Shown here: positions 42,423 to 51,937 of the stretch, piece after piece | How the letters are laid out: each line of letters begins with the position of its first letter | Numbering within the stretch: position 1 is the stretch's first letter | Source of the DNA: Rouxiella aceris | GTDB taxonomy: Bacteria; Pseudomonadota; Gammaproteobacteria; Enterobacterales; Enterobacteriaceae | Direction of reading: 5' to 3' | Length of the DNA: 64,000 nucleotides | Assembly (NCBI RefSeq): GCF_012933545.1 | Contig: NZ_JAADJU010000001.1 | Span: 186,001 to 250,000, forward strand | Translations under genes and position numbers: made by a program | The notes under the pieces: generated by a model | Databases searched by the model: none | Seen by the model: only the letters and a program-made list of their open reading frames with translations | What the model was told of the DNA's origin: nothing

Positions 42423-43290
42423 GATGGGCTCCTCTTTCCAGTACGCGTAGATTGAGCATCGAGAAGACAAACAGCAGCAGCAGCGTGATAAAGGTGGCGG
42501 CCGAGGCTTTGCCTAAATCGTGGGTGTCATTCGCCAGGCTTTGGATGTAATAGAGTAAAACCGTGGAGGCATTATTGGGTCCGCCCTGGGTCATCACCGG
42601 CACATGGTCAATTTGGGTAATGGCATAGATCAGCGCAATGGTGATCACAAAACTCAGCGTGGGACGCAGCAACGGCAGGGTGATATAAAAAAATACCTGC
42701 GTACGCGAAGCGCCCTCCATCAAGGCGGCTTCCCGCGCCGAGGTGGGGATTGATTGCAGTCCGGCAAGAAAGAACAGCATGTAATATCCGGCAAATTTCC
42801 AGACGCCAATCACGCTAAGGGCAATCAACGCACTCTGACTCATACCAAGATAGTTGTTGTTCATCGGTCCAAAAAATTTGGCCAGATAGTAGTCCAGCAA
42901 GCCCATTCCCGGCATAAAAATAAACAGCCACAGCGTGGCAGCACTGACCAGCGGAATAATCATCGGGAAGAAGAACGCCGTACGCAGCCAGCGATTGAGC
43001 GAGGTGTTTTCCCATAGCGCCACCGCCAGCAGCAGCGCCAGCACAATGCCGGGGATCACCGTCATCAGGATATAGGCCAGATTATTGAGCAGCGCGCGCC
43101 AAAACACGCTGTCGGTAAACAGGCGCTGATAATTTTGCAGACCGACAAAAGGCGGAGCATTGCTGGCCATGCGGCTATCAAACAGGCTGTCGATGGCCGA
43201 GCGCAGCAACGGAAAATAGGTAAAGGCAAACAGAAAGATCAGAGTCGGTAATAACACGATATAAGGGAATAACTTGTGTCGCATCGCCAT
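42412..43290 (-). CDS. UgpA-like ABC permease
   Basis: The 292-residue protein is the first gene of the Ugp-like operon. It has six hydrophobic segments and an EAA loop (A-R-E-A-A-L-M-E-G-A-S-R-T-Q-V-F-F-Y-I-T-L-P). The order permease A, permease B, gpdQ, ATPase, binding protein differs from the E. coli order ugpB-A-E-C-Q and carries a metallophosphodiesterase in place of the unrelated UgpQ. A weak Pho-box-like sequence upstream is not convincing. Confidence 0.9.
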   Translation of the reverse strand: MAMRHKLFPYIVLLPTLIFLFAFTYFPLLRSAIDSLFDSRMASNAPPFVGLQNYQRLFTDSVFWRALLNNLAYILMTVIPGIVLALLLAVALWENTSLNRWLRTAFFFPMIIPLVSAATLWLFIFMPGMGLLDYYLAKFFGPMNNNYLGMSQSALIALSVIGVWKFAGYYMLFFLAGLQSIPTSAREAALMEGASRTQVFFYITLPLLRPTLSFVITIALIYAITQIDHVPVMTQGGPNNASTVLLYYIQSLANDTHDLGKASAATFITLLLLFVFSMLNLRVLERGAHHER

Positions 43291-43395
43291 TTTCCCGCAG
43301 GTCCTAACAGGATGCTTACCCTAATCTTTCTCTATTTCATTCAAATGTCAGTTATGTGATGATTTATTAGCCAATTGTTACTGAACAATCCTCGG

Positions 43396-44361
43396 CTATT
43401 GTCCGACCTGAGGTAACAAGGCTGTCGTTTCCAGGGTGGCAGAGGCCTGACGTGCCAGTGCTTCGGCATAGTCTGGCATTGACGCTGCGGCCCCGGCTCT
43501 CTCGACACACACTGAAGCGTAGGCCGATGCAAAGCTTGCAGCATCAGCCAGAGGCACACCGCTGGCCAACTGCGCTGCCAGTGAGCCGTTAAAGGCATCT
43601 CCCGCGCCGGTGGTGTCTTTTGGCACCGCGGCAAAGGCGGCAATCCACTGCGCCTGCCCGGCCACCGACAGCAAGGCTCCCTGGGTGCCGAGAGTAATAA
43701 TCAATGCCTGGATCCCTTTGCCATGCAGCACCTGTGCCGCCTGTTGCGCCGAGGCCATATCCTGCACCTGGATACCGGTCAGCAGGCTGCACTCGGTGGC
43801 ATTGGGGGTTAGCAGATCCACCTTGGCCAACAGGGCGTCAGAGACCGGCTGGAACGGTGCCGGATTTAAAATAATGTAGGTCTGCGCCTCTTTGGCAATG
43901 GCAATGACTTTTTCTATTGCCGGCAGATTGTTCTCCAACTGAGTCAGCAAGATATCGGCGGCAGCAATTGCCGGTCGGCACTGCTCAATCTCTTCGAGGG
44001 TAAAGGTCAGATTTGCGCCCGGATCCACGGCAATCATATTTTCAGCATCGGCACCGGCGACGTAAATCAGCGCATTGCCGGTGGGGTGATCGGCCGTTGA
44101 AAACAGTGTCACGGCATCAAAGCCAACACTGTCGAGATGGCGGCGGGCGAAGGTACCAAAATCATCGCGGCCCACCTTGCCGATATAGTGTACCCGCGCC
44201 CCGGCGCGCAGTGCGGCAACCGCCTGGTTGGCCCCTTTACCGCCCGCCCCCATCATACTGTTATGGGCGATCAGCGATTCTCCCGGCTGTGGAAAACGCG
44301 ACATACCGGCGACAATATCCAGGTTAAACGAGCCTACAACGCAAACCTTGCCTTTTTTCAT
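43396..44361 (-). CDS. Ribokinase-like PfkB-family kinase
   Basis: The 321-residue sugar kinase carries the PfkB signatures G-G-K-G-A-N-Q-A-V-A-A-L (near residue 38) and D-T-T-G-A-G-D-A-F-N-G-S (catalytic Asp, near residue 250). It resembles RbsK and probably phosphorylates a pentose or related sugar. ATG 44361 overlaps the ROK kinase stop codon (ATGA), so the two are translationally coupled. It ends the sugar operon, 105 bp before the Ugp-like operon. Confidence 0.87.
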   Translation of the reverse strand: MKKGKVCVVGSFNLDIVAGMSRFPQPGESLIAHNSMMGAGGKGANQAVAALRAGARVHYIGKVGRDDFGTFARRHLDSVGFDAVTLFSTADHPTGNALIYVAGADAENMIAVDPGANLTFTLEEIEQCRPAIAAADILLTQLENNLPAIEKVIAIAKEAQTYIILNPAPFQPVSDALLAKVDLLTPNATECSLLTGIQVQDMASAQQAAQVLHGKGIQALIITLGTQGALLSVAGQAQWIAAFAAVPKDTTGAGDAFNGSLAAQLASGVPLADAASFASAYASVCVERAGAAASMPDYAEALARQASATLETTALLPQVGQ

Positions 44362-45305
44362 GCCTTTCTCCTTACTGGCATTTCCATGCCCGAACCCTGT
44401 GGTTGTGTACGTTGATAATCCCGCTGTGCTGCCAGGCATGCGCCTCGACAGCCGGTTTCATCGGTTACGCCGCTTTGCACAATCTGCAAACCGTTTGCCG
44501 GTTGCGGTCCGCGTAAATGTTGGCGGATTTGCTGTTCCAGCCGTGTCAGAGGGAAACCGCGCATCATCAGCACCCCGCCCCCCAACAGCAGATACTGTGG
44601 ATCCAGAATATTCACTTCGCTGGCAATGGTGCGCCCGAGGCGATCAACAAACTCGACTAAATCCGCATGCTCGCCATGCAGTACAAAGAGATCGGCAAAG
44701 GCGGTTTCGGCGGCGTGTTGCCGCTTCCAGCCCGTCAGCCAGTTGCCGGAAGTCAGGGTCTCGACACAACCGGTCTTGCCGCAGGGGCACAGCGCCGGAT
44801 TACCGGCCAGAGGAATATGCCCCAGCTCACCGGCAGCACCATGGGCACCATGATAGAAATCCTGATTAAGCCATAAACTGTTACCCAGGCCAGTGCCGAG
44901 ATAGATCCCCACTGCCACGTCAGGCAAATGCGCCAGCCGCGTCAGATCCCACCACATCAGATGATTGACGTCTTTATCCATTACCACCGGCAGTCCCAGC
45001 GCGGCAGACAGCATCTGGGCGACAGGTCGATCGTCAAGCGCCGGGATAAAAGGCAACGACAGCACCCTTTGCCGATCGCGCGAGAGGATCCCCGGCAGGC
45101 CGAGCATCACGCGCACTACCTGCGATCCTTTGCTGCTCGCAGCCAGATAATTAGCGATCAACTGCTGTAAGCCGCTTAGCGGATCGTTCAATCCAGCCCA
45201 GGACGGCGTCGTCACTTTCTGATAGCCATAAAATTTTTGCTGACTATCCATCAACATCAAGCGGGTATTAGTGCCACCAATATCTACGCCGAGAAAATAC
45301 TGCAT
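44358..45305 (-). CDS. ROK-family sugar kinase (AlsK-like)
   Basis: The 315-residue protein has the ROK nucleotide motif (L-G-V-D-I-G-G-T-N-T-R), the catalytic D-K-D-V-N region, the E-L-G-H-I-P-L signature and the zinc motif C-P-C-G-K-T-G-C-V-E-T. From memory the overall match is best to E. coli allokinase AlsK, in keeping with the adjacent AlsE-like epimerase. Likely substrate: D-allose or a related ketohexose such as D-allulose; not decided by the sequence. Confidence 0.82.
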   Translation of the reverse strand: MQYFLGVDIGGTNTRLMLMDSQQKFYGYQKVTTPSWAGLNDPLSGLQQLIANYLAASSKGSQVVRVMLGLPGILSRDRQRVLSLPFIPALDDRPVAQMLSAALGLPVVMDKDVNHLMWWDLTRLAHLPDVAVGIYLGTGLGNSLWLNQDFYHGAHGAAGELGHIPLAGNPALCPCGKTGCVETLTSGNWLTGWKRQHAAETAFADLFVLHGEHADLVEFVDRLGRTIASEVNILDPQYLLLGGGVLMMRGFPLTRLEQQIRQHLRGPQPANGLQIVQSGVTDETGCRGACLAAQRDYQRTQPQGSGMEMPVRRKA

Positions 45306-45320
45306 ACGGCTCTCCTGCCA

Positions 45321-46001
45321 TTAGGCTGCCTGACGTGCCTGACGCATCTGATCGAGCATTTTGTCCCAGGCCTTATCCAGATCGTTATCCAGATTAAACA
45401 GACCAGAGGTGCCCACAATTAACACTTCGGCTCCCGCGCCCATTAACTGCTCATAGGTGCGTGCGTTACAGGATCCATCAATTTCAATCAGGTAGTGATA
45501 GCCCTGTTGCTGCTTCAGATCGCGCAGTTGGCTAACCTTGTGCAACATCTCGGGAATAAACGGCTGGCCGGCATAGCCAGGATCGACGGTCATAATGGTG
45601 ATCTTGTCGAGCAGGTGGATATAGTGCTGAATATATTCCACCGGGGTGGCCGGATTGAGCACCACGCCAACTTTTTTACCAAAGGAACGGATCAGATTAA
45701 TCACCCGGAAGGCATCACGGTTGATGGTTTCGGCGTGCGGACAAATAAAGTCGGCACCGGCGTTGGCGATGGCGGCAATAAAGTCGGTGGGGTTTTCCAC
45801 CATCATATGCACGTCCAGCACCAGCGGGGTATGCGGGCGGATCTGTTCAATAAAAAACGGCGACAGGGTAATGTTTTTTACGTAGTGACCATCCATGATA
45901 TCAATATGCAACATATCGGCACGGCGATTAAGCACCGAGAGCTGCTCTTTAATATCAAACAGACTCATGCACATTAATGAAGGCGAGATTTTATATTCCA
46001 T
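45321..46001 (-). CDS. alsE: D-allulose-6-phosphate 3-epimerase (AlsE-like)
   Basis: The 226-residue TIM-barrel enzyme of the ribulose-phosphate-3-epimerase family matches E. coli AlsE closely: I-S-P-S-L-M-C-M, H-I-D-I-M-D-G-H-Y, L-D-V-H-M-M-V, M-T-V-D-P-G-Y-A-G-Q-P-F-I-P-E-M and V-D/I-D-G-S-C-N. It would convert allulose-6-phosphate to fructose-6-phosphate and feed glycolysis. The two divalent-metal ligands (Asp in H-I-D and V-D-P; His in D-G-H) are present. It follows the ABC permease genes. Confidence 0.9.
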   Translation of the reverse strand: MEYKISPSLMCMSLFDIKEQLSVLNRRADMLHIDIMDGHYVKNITLSPFFIEQIRPHTPLVLDVHMMVENPTDFIAAIANAGADFICPHAETINRDAFRVINLIRSFGKKVGVVLNPATPVEYIQHYIHLLDKITIMTVDPGYAGQPFIPEMLHKVSQLRDLKQQQGYHYLIEIDGSCNARTYEQLMGAGAEVLIVGTSGLFNLDNDLDKAWDKMLDQMRQARQAA

Positions 46002-46089
46002 GGCATTTTCCTAAGGGGCCGCAAAGGCCGATATTCAAGAGTAATGTCGATCGCAAGTCGTCAATAAACCGACGGCGTGGATCCATAAG

Positions 46090-47172
46090 TCATTGCTGCG
46101 CGGCGCGCGCTCTGGCCGCACTGCGACGGCTGGCACGACGCTGTACATAGCGCGTACGAAAGAACTTCACCGCCAATACCACAATCAATACCGCGCCCCA
46201 CATCGCCAGACTAAAATGCGGGCTGACATTAAGCAGATTCAGGCCGGTGGCGATCACCTGTAAGACAATCAACGCCAGCACCACGCCGCTGACCTTGCCA
46301 AAACCGCCGTAGGGGTCGGTACCGCCGAGAATAATGGCCAGCACCGTCAGCAGCAGGTATGAATCGCCGTAGCCCATACGCGCCGAGTTAAAACGCGCCA
46401 TCATGATCAAACCGGCGATCACGCACAGCATGCTCGACAACACATAGATGGCGATCAGTACGCGATGCGTATTCACCCCGCTAAAATGGGTGGCGTTAAT
46501 ATTGCTGCCACTCATATAGATGTATTTGCCCAGACGGGTGCGTTCGAGCAGCACCGAAATCAGCACCGCGGTAAGTAAAAAAACCATCAGCGGTACCGGA
46601 ATACCCAGCAAGGTTTCAGCACCGATAAAGCGCACAATATCCGGCATACCGCTAAGGGCCGCCCCGCGTGACAGATAGATACCCACACCGTTAACCATGG
46701 TCATGGTGGCCAGTGTTACCAGGATCGGGTGAGCGCCGATATAGGCCACCAGCGCCCCGGTCAGGATACCGATCGCCACTGCCAGGATCATCGCCCCCAC
46801 CAGCGCCAGAGTCAGCCAGGCGGCCTGCATCCACAGACCGGCATCCGGTGGCAGATAAGTCATAAATACCCAGGCCATCAGCAGGCTGGTCAGATTGGCA
46901 GTGGCGATAATGCACAAATTCAGGCCACCACTGAGGATGGGGATGAACATTGCCAGCGTCAGCAGCCCCAGTTCCGGCAGTTGGAAGGCGACACTCATAA
47001 AGGTGGCATCGCTAAAAAAGCGGCCCGGCATGGCGAAGCTAAAACCGATCACCACCACCAGCAGCAGTAACGTCAGTCCCATATTGGTTCCATCAAGCTT
47101 GAACCTGGGCAGATGCCGTTCAGTCGTCTCGGCTTTGGGTTTCATCATCAGACTCTTGGATTTGGCAAACAT
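46090..47172 (-). CDS. Sugar ABC transporter permease (RbsC/LsrD-type), second
   Basis: The 360-residue permease has about nine to ten hydrophobic segments and the class signature G-A-L-V-A-Y-I-G-A-H-P-I-L-V-T-L-A-T-M-T and I-L-G-G-T-D-P-Y-G-G-F-G. It pairs with the preceding permease, an LsrC/LsrD-like arrangement, whereas the E. coli allose system has one permease. The extended basic C-terminus (R-R-A-S-R-R-S-A-A-R-A-R) is unusual. ATG 47172 follows AGAGGAATGC. Confidence 0.88.
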   Translation of the reverse strand: MFAKSKSLMMKPKAETTERHLPRFKLDGTNMGLTLLLLVVVIGFSFAMPGRFFSDATFMSVAFQLPELGLLTLAMFIPILSGGLNLCIIATANLTSLLMAWVFMTYLPPDAGLWMQAAWLTLALVGAMILAVAIGILTGALVAYIGAHPILVTLATMTMVNGVGIYLSRGAALSGMPDIVRFIGAETLLGIPVPLMVFLLTAVLISVLLERTRLGKYIYMSGSNINATHFSGVNTHRVLIAIYVLSSMLCVIAGLIMMARFNSARMGYGDSYLLLTVLAIILGGTDPYGGFGKVSGVVLALIVLQVIATGLNLLNVSPHFSLAMWGAVLIVVLAVKFFRTRYVQRRASRRSAARARAAQQ

Positions 47173-47190
47173 AGCTGCATTCCTCTGGCA

Positions 47191-48180
47191 TCAGGCAAAG
47201 CCGACATCGGTTTCTTTGCGTTTTTTGTAATGCGTAATGGTGATAGCCACCACAATCACGCCGCCAATCACCACGTTCATAAAGTAGTTGGAGACGCCAA
47301 TCAGGTTGAGGCCATTTTTCAGTATGCCAATCAGGAACACCCCCATCAGCGTGCCCACTACGCTACCTTTGCCACCATTGAGACTGGCACCACCCAGCAC
47401 CGCTGCAGCCAGAACATCAAGTTCGCCGCCAACCAGCGCATTAGGTACTACTTCCCCCACGCGATAGACCTGGACCAGGCCACCAATGGCCGCCATGGCC
47501 CCCAGATAGCCGTAGGCAAACAAGTGCAACAGCCCAACGCGGATACCGATGCGGCGTGCAGATTCCTGATCGCCGCCAACGGCAAACAACTGACGGCCAA
47601 GATGGGTTTTATTGAGTAATATCCAAGTGAAAGCGGCGACCACCAGCATCACGACCAGCGGCAAACCAATCTGGTAGTGAGCGCCAGCCACGCTAAAGGG
47701 TAAGACTTTCAGCGGGGTGACCAGCCAGTCGGGCAGATCATAAAGACTGGTGCCTTTGGTCAACCACATCAGCATGCCAAACAGCAGCGATTGCATACTG
47801 ATTGTGACGATGATCGAGACAATGCGCAGGCAGTAGATCAGCACCGCGTTGATCATGCCAAGCGTAGTACCTATGGCGACCGCCAACAAAATACTGCCCA
47901 GCGGATTGCTCATGCCGTAGCTAATGGCCAGGGTGGCAATCAGGTACTGCACCACCGAGGCCACGGCAGCAAAGGAGATATCAATACCGCCGGTCACCAG
48001 CACCACAAACAGTCCCAGCGCAAAAATTCCGCTCACCGCGTAGCTTTCGCTGAGATCGAGTAAATTCCGCAGCGTTAAAAACTGGTTGCTGAGCAACGAG
48101 AAAATCACCATCAGCGCCACCAGCACCCAGGCCAGATAGCCTTCGTTACTGGACGGACGCAACCGATTCAGATTAAGCAT
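47191..48180 (-). CDS. Sugar ABC transporter permease (RbsC/LsrC-type), first
   Basis: The 329-residue permease has multiple membrane segments and the family motif V-L-G-G-A-S-L-N-G-G-K-G-S-V-V-G-T-L. It overlaps the upstream ATPase gene by 8 bases. It presumably forms a heterodimer with the next permease. Confidence 0.88.
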   Translation of the reverse strand: MLNLNRLRPSSNEGYLAWVLVALMVIFSLLSNQFLTLRNLLDLSESYAVSGIFALGLFVVLVTGGIDISFAAVASVVQYLIATLAISYGMSNPLGSILLAVAIGTTLGMINAVLIYCLRIVSIIVTISMQSLLFGMLMWLTKGTSLYDLPDWLVTPLKVLPFSVAGAHYQIGLPLVVMLVVAAFTWILLNKTHLGRQLFAVGGDQESARRIGIRVGLLHLFAYGYLGAMAAIGGLVQVYRVGEVVPNALVGGELDVLAAAVLGGASLNGGKGSVVGTLMGVFLIGILKNGLNLIGVSNYFMNVVIGGVIVVAITITHYKKRKETDVGFA

Positions 48181-49717
48181 TTACCGCCTCCGCAAGCTGT
48201 TGCTGGGTGATCCCTGCAGGGATATATTCGCCAACCACGGTGCCGTCACTAAAGTGCAGTACCCGGTCGCAGTTGAAATAGACTTCCGGCACCTCGTCGG
48301 AGATCAACAGAATGGCGATCCCTTCTTGCGCCAGTTGATGGATCAACTGATAAATACTGGCTTTGGCACCGACGTCGACGCCGACAGTGGGGGAATCAAG
48401 GATCAGGATCTTCGGTTGTGTCAGTACCCATTTGGCCAACACGATCTTCTGCTGGTTACCGCCAGACAAGGTCGAGATCGCCTGATCGGGATCGGCAACT
48501 TTCACCCCCAATTTATCGATCCACTGGTAGACGATTTTGTTTTTGCGGTACTCATCGATCAGATGAAAACGGCTGCGCAGTTGATCCATAATAGCCAGCA
48601 CGGTGTTGTCGCCCACCGACTGCTGTTGCACCAGCCCCAGCGTTAGCCGGTCTTCAGAGACATAACCGATCCCCGATTTGATCGCGTCCTCATGACCGCG
48701 AAAGCGCACCGGCTTACTGTCGAGATAGATCTTTCCGCTATCGGGTTTGGTCATACCAAACAGACTCAGCGCCAGCTCGGTGCGTCCGGAGCCGAGCAGG
48801 CCACATAGCCCGAGCACTTCTCCCTGATAGAGTTTCAGGCTGACGTCGTGATATTGGTCAGCGCGGCTGAGCTTATCCAGCTCGAGCATAATGCGTTCGC
48901 TATGCTGATTGGCGGCCTTGCGCGCGTAGTTCAGCGTCAGGCCGGTCATCAGCTCGGTCAAACGTTCACTGCTGACTTCCGCCGCCGGAAAGGTGCCCAC
49001 TTTTTGACCATCACGGATCACCGTGACGCTGTCGGAGATTTCCAGCACTTCATCCAGGCGATGGCTGACAAACACCACGCTGATACCTTTTTCTTTCAGA
49101 TAATGCACGGTGCGCAGCAGTTGGTTGACTTCGGTACGGGTTAGCGAAGCCGTCGGCTCATCCATAATCACCAGGCGAGCGTCGGCCACCAGCGCACGGC
49201 AAATCGCCACCTGCTGACGCTGGGCAATGGGCAGCGCGGCGACTTTGCTGTCGAGATCGAGGCTAAAGTTCAGCTCATCCAGAATACGTCGGGCGGTCTG
49301 ATGCAGACGCCCCGGACGATACCAGCCAAACAGACCGTGCAGGTTATGTTCAAAAGCAATATTCTCCGCCACCGTCAGATTGGGAAACAGCGACAGATCC
49401 TGATAGATCACCTGAATGCCAAAGCTGCGCGCCTGTTCCGGTGACAATCGGCTGAAAGTCTGATCGCCAAGGGAGATGCGACAACCGTTATCAGGCTGGT
49501 AAACCCCCGAGATCACCTTGATCAGCGTGCTTTTGCCACAACCGTTAGTTCCTGCCAGGCAGTGCACTTCCCCCGGCATCAGGCGCAGAGAAATATTGTT
49601 CAGCGCACGCTGGCCGCCAAAGGTGACCGACAGATCCTGAACGTCAATTAACGGACGGTCATTGCCTGTGCCTGCAATCACTGTCGGCTGTTGTTGGATA
49701 ATCTCGGAGATCGCCAT
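48173..49717 (-). CDS. Sugar ABC transporter ATPase (RbsA/LsrA-type, two domains)
   Basis: The 514-residue protein has tandem ATPase domains. The first has Walker A G-T-N-G-C-G-K-S-T and Walker B L-V-I-M-D-E-P-T-A-S-L. The second has the G-L-L-G-S-G-R-T-E-L degenerate Walker A typical of RbsA-type proteins and a good signature L-S-G-G-N-Q-Q-K. It starts 2 bp after the binding-protein gene stop. Confidence 0.92.
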   Translation of the reverse strand: MAISEIIQQQPTVIAGTGNDRPLIDVQDLSVTFGGQRALNNISLRLMPGEVHCLAGTNGCGKSTLIKVISGVYQPDNGCRISLGDQTFSRLSPEQARSFGIQVIYQDLSLFPNLTVAENIAFEHNLHGLFGWYRPGRLHQTARRILDELNFSLDLDSKVAALPIAQRQQVAICRALVADARLVIMDEPTASLTRTEVNQLLRTVHYLKEKGISVVFVSHRLDEVLEISDSVTVIRDGQKVGTFPAAEVSSERLTELMTGLTLNYARKAANQHSERIMLELDKLSRADQYHDVSLKLYQGEVLGLCGLLGSGRTELALSLFGMTKPDSGKIYLDSKPVRFRGHEDAIKSGIGYVSEDRLTLGLVQQQSVGDNTVLAIMDQLRSRFHLIDEYRKNKIVYQWIDKLGVKVADPDQAISTLSGGNQQKIVLAKWVLTQPKILILDSPTVGVDVGAKASIYQLIHQLAQEGIAILLISDEVPEVYFNCDRVLHFSDGTVVGEYIPAGITQQQLAEAVNA

Positions 49718-49719
49718 AA

Positions 49720-50703
49720 TTACAGCCCCATTTTGACCAGTTTTGGCAGGTTGTCTTTGTCGAGACTTTCAGTACGGTTGCCGAGAATGGTGCGCGTGGT
49801 GTCGTTAACCTTCACTTTGCCCATCCCCTCGATATCCATGCCGTCGGTGATCTTCTCGCCTTTCGCCATCATGCCGGCGATACGCACAAAGATTTCCCCG
49901 GCAACCATCGGATTCCAGATATAGCCGCCGTTGATGGCACCACTTTTCACCAGCGAAGCGCCCTGACCCGGACTAAATGGCCCAAAGACGCAGATATCTC
50001 CGGCTTTGCCGCGGTTGAGCACCGCACGGCCCGCGCCGATCGGCCCTTGTGAACCAATGGCTAAAATGCCTTTCAGATCGGGATATTTCGACATCAGGTC
50101 GTTGGTGGTGCGAATGGTGTCATCCAGCGATTCGGCGACACCAAAGCGGTCACCGACTTCGTGCATATTCGGATAGTGTTCCTGCTGATATTTGACAGCG
50201 GCATCGGCCCATTTTTTATGCACCGGCACCGTCAGACTGCCGACGTAAATCGCATAGCTGCCGGTCTCTTTCATGCATTTTGCCAGCGCAACCATATGGT
50301 TGATGCCATGCTGTTCCGCATCGACCATTTCAAAGTCCCAGTCAGCGTATTTCTGGTCCGGGGACTCATGGGTGATCACCTTGATCCCGGCGTCATGGGC
50401 GCGTTTCAGGACCGGCTCCAGCACTTTGGCATCGTTGGGCACCACGCCGATAATATCGACTTTCTGTGCAATCAAGTCTTCAATAGCGCGTACCTGCAAC
50501 GCCGGATCGGCACCGGTTGGTCCTACCTGCCAGGCATCAATGCCCTCTTTTGCCGCTTCATTTTTGATGCCGACTTCCATCGCGTTAAACCAGGGGTTCC
50601 CCCCGACCTTGACCACAACGCCCATGCGGATTTTGTCGGCGGCGTGGGCCGACAGAGATAACATTGCCGTGGCGAACAGGCAGGCAAGGACAGATTTTTT
50701 CAT
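49720..50703 (-). CDS. Periplasmic sugar-binding protein (RbsB/LsrB-type)
   Basis: The 327-residue protein has a signal peptide (M-K-K-S-V-L-A-C-L-F-A-T-A-M, cleavage after A-H-A-A-D) and the type-1 periplasmic-binding fold. Recall places it nearer LsrB (V-G-P-T-G-A-D-P, and near the C-terminus G-M-D-I-E-G-M-G-K-V-K-V) than RbsB. The ligand could be a hexose, pentose or AI-2-like compound. No LsrF or LsrG partner is present, and the AlsE-like enzyme favours a ketohexose. ATG 50703 follows GGAGTAAAAA. Confidence 0.87.
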   Translation of the reverse strand: MKKSVLACLFATAMLSLSAHAADKIRMGVVVKVGGNPWFNAMEVGIKNEAAKEGIDAWQVGPTGADPALQVRAIEDLIAQKVDIIGVVPNDAKVLEPVLKRAHDAGIKVITHESPDQKYADWDFEMVDAEQHGINHMVALAKCMKETGSYAIYVGSLTVPVHKKWADAAVKYQQEHYPNMHEVGDRFGVAESLDDTIRTTNDLMSKYPDLKGILAIGSQGPIGAGRAVLNRGKAGDICVFGPFSPGQGASLVKSGAINGGYIWNPMVAGEIFVRIAGMMAKGEKITDGMDIEGMGKVKVNDTTRTILGNRTESLDKDNLPKLVKMGL

Positions 50704-50793
50704 GTTTTTTACTCCACAAAATGTCAATTATTTGCCGCAGTCAGTAGCTCGCCACGGCTGTTGTTGTAATGACCAGGTAGGTATAACGTACAG

Positions 50794-51645
50794 TCAAGAT
50801 GTTGAAAACGGGTCGCCCCGCTGGGTCTTAAGGCTGACTTGCTTGTGTTTGACCGGGGCAACTTCAATCACGTTAACGTTGCTCCAGGCCAGTTCCTGAC
50901 GGAATTCTTCATCTTCCAGAGTGTCGGTGATCAGCGTGTCAATCTCCCGGTAGTGGCAGATACGGGCAAACGAACGGCGACCAAACTTGCTGGAGTCGGC
51001 CAGCAGGATCTTGTGTTCCGACGACAACAGCATTTGCTGCTTGAGCCGCGCATGGTGTTCGTTACTTTCTCGGATCCCCCCTTCGTGACTGATGCCATGG
51101 CAGGAGAAAAACAGTTTGTTAATCACAAACTCGGTTAACAGCTTCTCGGCCAGCACACCGATAAAGTCTTCATATTTGGCTGAATACTCGCCCCCCAGCC
51201 CGATGGTTTTCACATTGGCCTTGGCGGCCAAGGTCTGGATGATATGCAGCGAGTTGGTCAATACCACCAGTTGGATATCCGGTAACTGTCGAGCCAAAAA
51301 CCAACTGGTGGAACTGCTGTCCAGCAGCAGGCAGTCGCCGGGATTGATCAGCGCCAGCGCCCTTTTGGCGATTCGGGTTTTCTGATCGGGTGCCTGGTTA
51401 CTGCGATCGCGAAATGACTCCCCTTGTTCAATTGCCGGTACATAATGCTTTTCAATTTCATGCTGATTAACAAACACCGCCCCGCCATGGCTGCGTAATA
51501 ACAGGCCGCGCTTTTCCAGCAGCGTCAAATCACGCCGCGCCGTTTCCAGCGAGATCTGGCAAAGTTCTGCAACTTCCTGGACCAACACCCGACCACGCTG
51601 GCTAAGGACCTCGGTAATAAAGCGGTGACGTTCAACTGGCAGCAT
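50794..51645 (-). CDS. DeoR-family transcriptional regulator
   Basis: The 283-residue regulator has an N-terminal HTH (R-H-R-F-I-T-E-V-L-S-Q-R-G-R-V-L-V-Q-E-V-A-E-L with L-E-T-A-R-R-D-L) and a DeoR C-terminal sugar-phosphate-sensor domain (G-D-C-L-L-L-D-S-S-S-T-S-W, and I-G-L-G-G-E-Y). It heads the sugar operon, 90 bp upstream of the binding-protein gene, and probably represses it until a phosphorylated sugar binds. A direct or inverted repeat of ATGACCG upstream is a candidate operator. Confidence 0.9.
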   Translation of the reverse strand: MLPVERHRFITEVLSQRGRVLVQEVAELCQISLETARRDLTLLEKRGLLLRSHGGAVFVNQHEIEKHYVPAIEQGESFRDRSNQAPDQKTRIAKRALALINPGDCLLLDSSSTSWFLARQLPDIQLVVLTNSLHIIQTLAAKANVKTIGLGGEYSAKYEDFIGVLAEKLLTEFVINKLFFSCHGISHEGGIRESNEHHARLKQQMLLSSEHKILLADSSKFGRRSFARICHYREIDTLITDTLEDEEFRQELAWSNVNVIEVAPVKHKQVSLKTQRGDPFSTS

Positions 51646-51860
51646 TTTTTTCCCCTTCGCGATAGTTAATAAGATACGCAAGCGCGTAAAACTGGAATGC
51701 GCGTTGCCTCAAAGCGGGTGGAGCCGTGTTTGTGCTGCGCGCGCGATGTGATAGTTGTCAAAAAAAAACAGCAAAAGGTGAAATGTTAAATTTTAGATAT
51801 GCGGTGCTGCCTGCATTAAATCGCGTTGGTGATTGCAAGCTGTCATCGGGGATATAGCAA

Positions 51861-51903
51861 ACGGTCACAATTCCTCGTCAAAATAAATGACCGAATATGA
51901 CCG
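51861..51903. promoter_or_regulatory. Candidate DeoR operator (ATGACCG repeats)
   Basis: Two direct copies of ATGACCG (51887-51893 and 51897-51903, one helical turn apart) and an inverted copy ACGGTCA at 51861-51867 lie upstream of the DeoR-family gene. DeoR-type regulators often use repeated short sites. The rest of the 51646-51937 gap shows nothing else. Confidence 0.4.
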
Positions 51904-51937
51904 TTTATGTGGAAATGCCCGTATGCAGGCAACAGGC

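Noticed and set aside
43341..43360. Pho-box-like CTGACAT upstream of the Ugp-like operon
   Set aside because: Only one half-site matches the PhoB consensus; the second half-site is poor, so no PhoB control is claimed.
50704..50793. lsr-type AI-2 operon
   Set aside because: The binding protein is LsrB-like, but LsrK, LsrR, LsrF and LsrG equivalents are absent, so the region is not called an AI-2 system.
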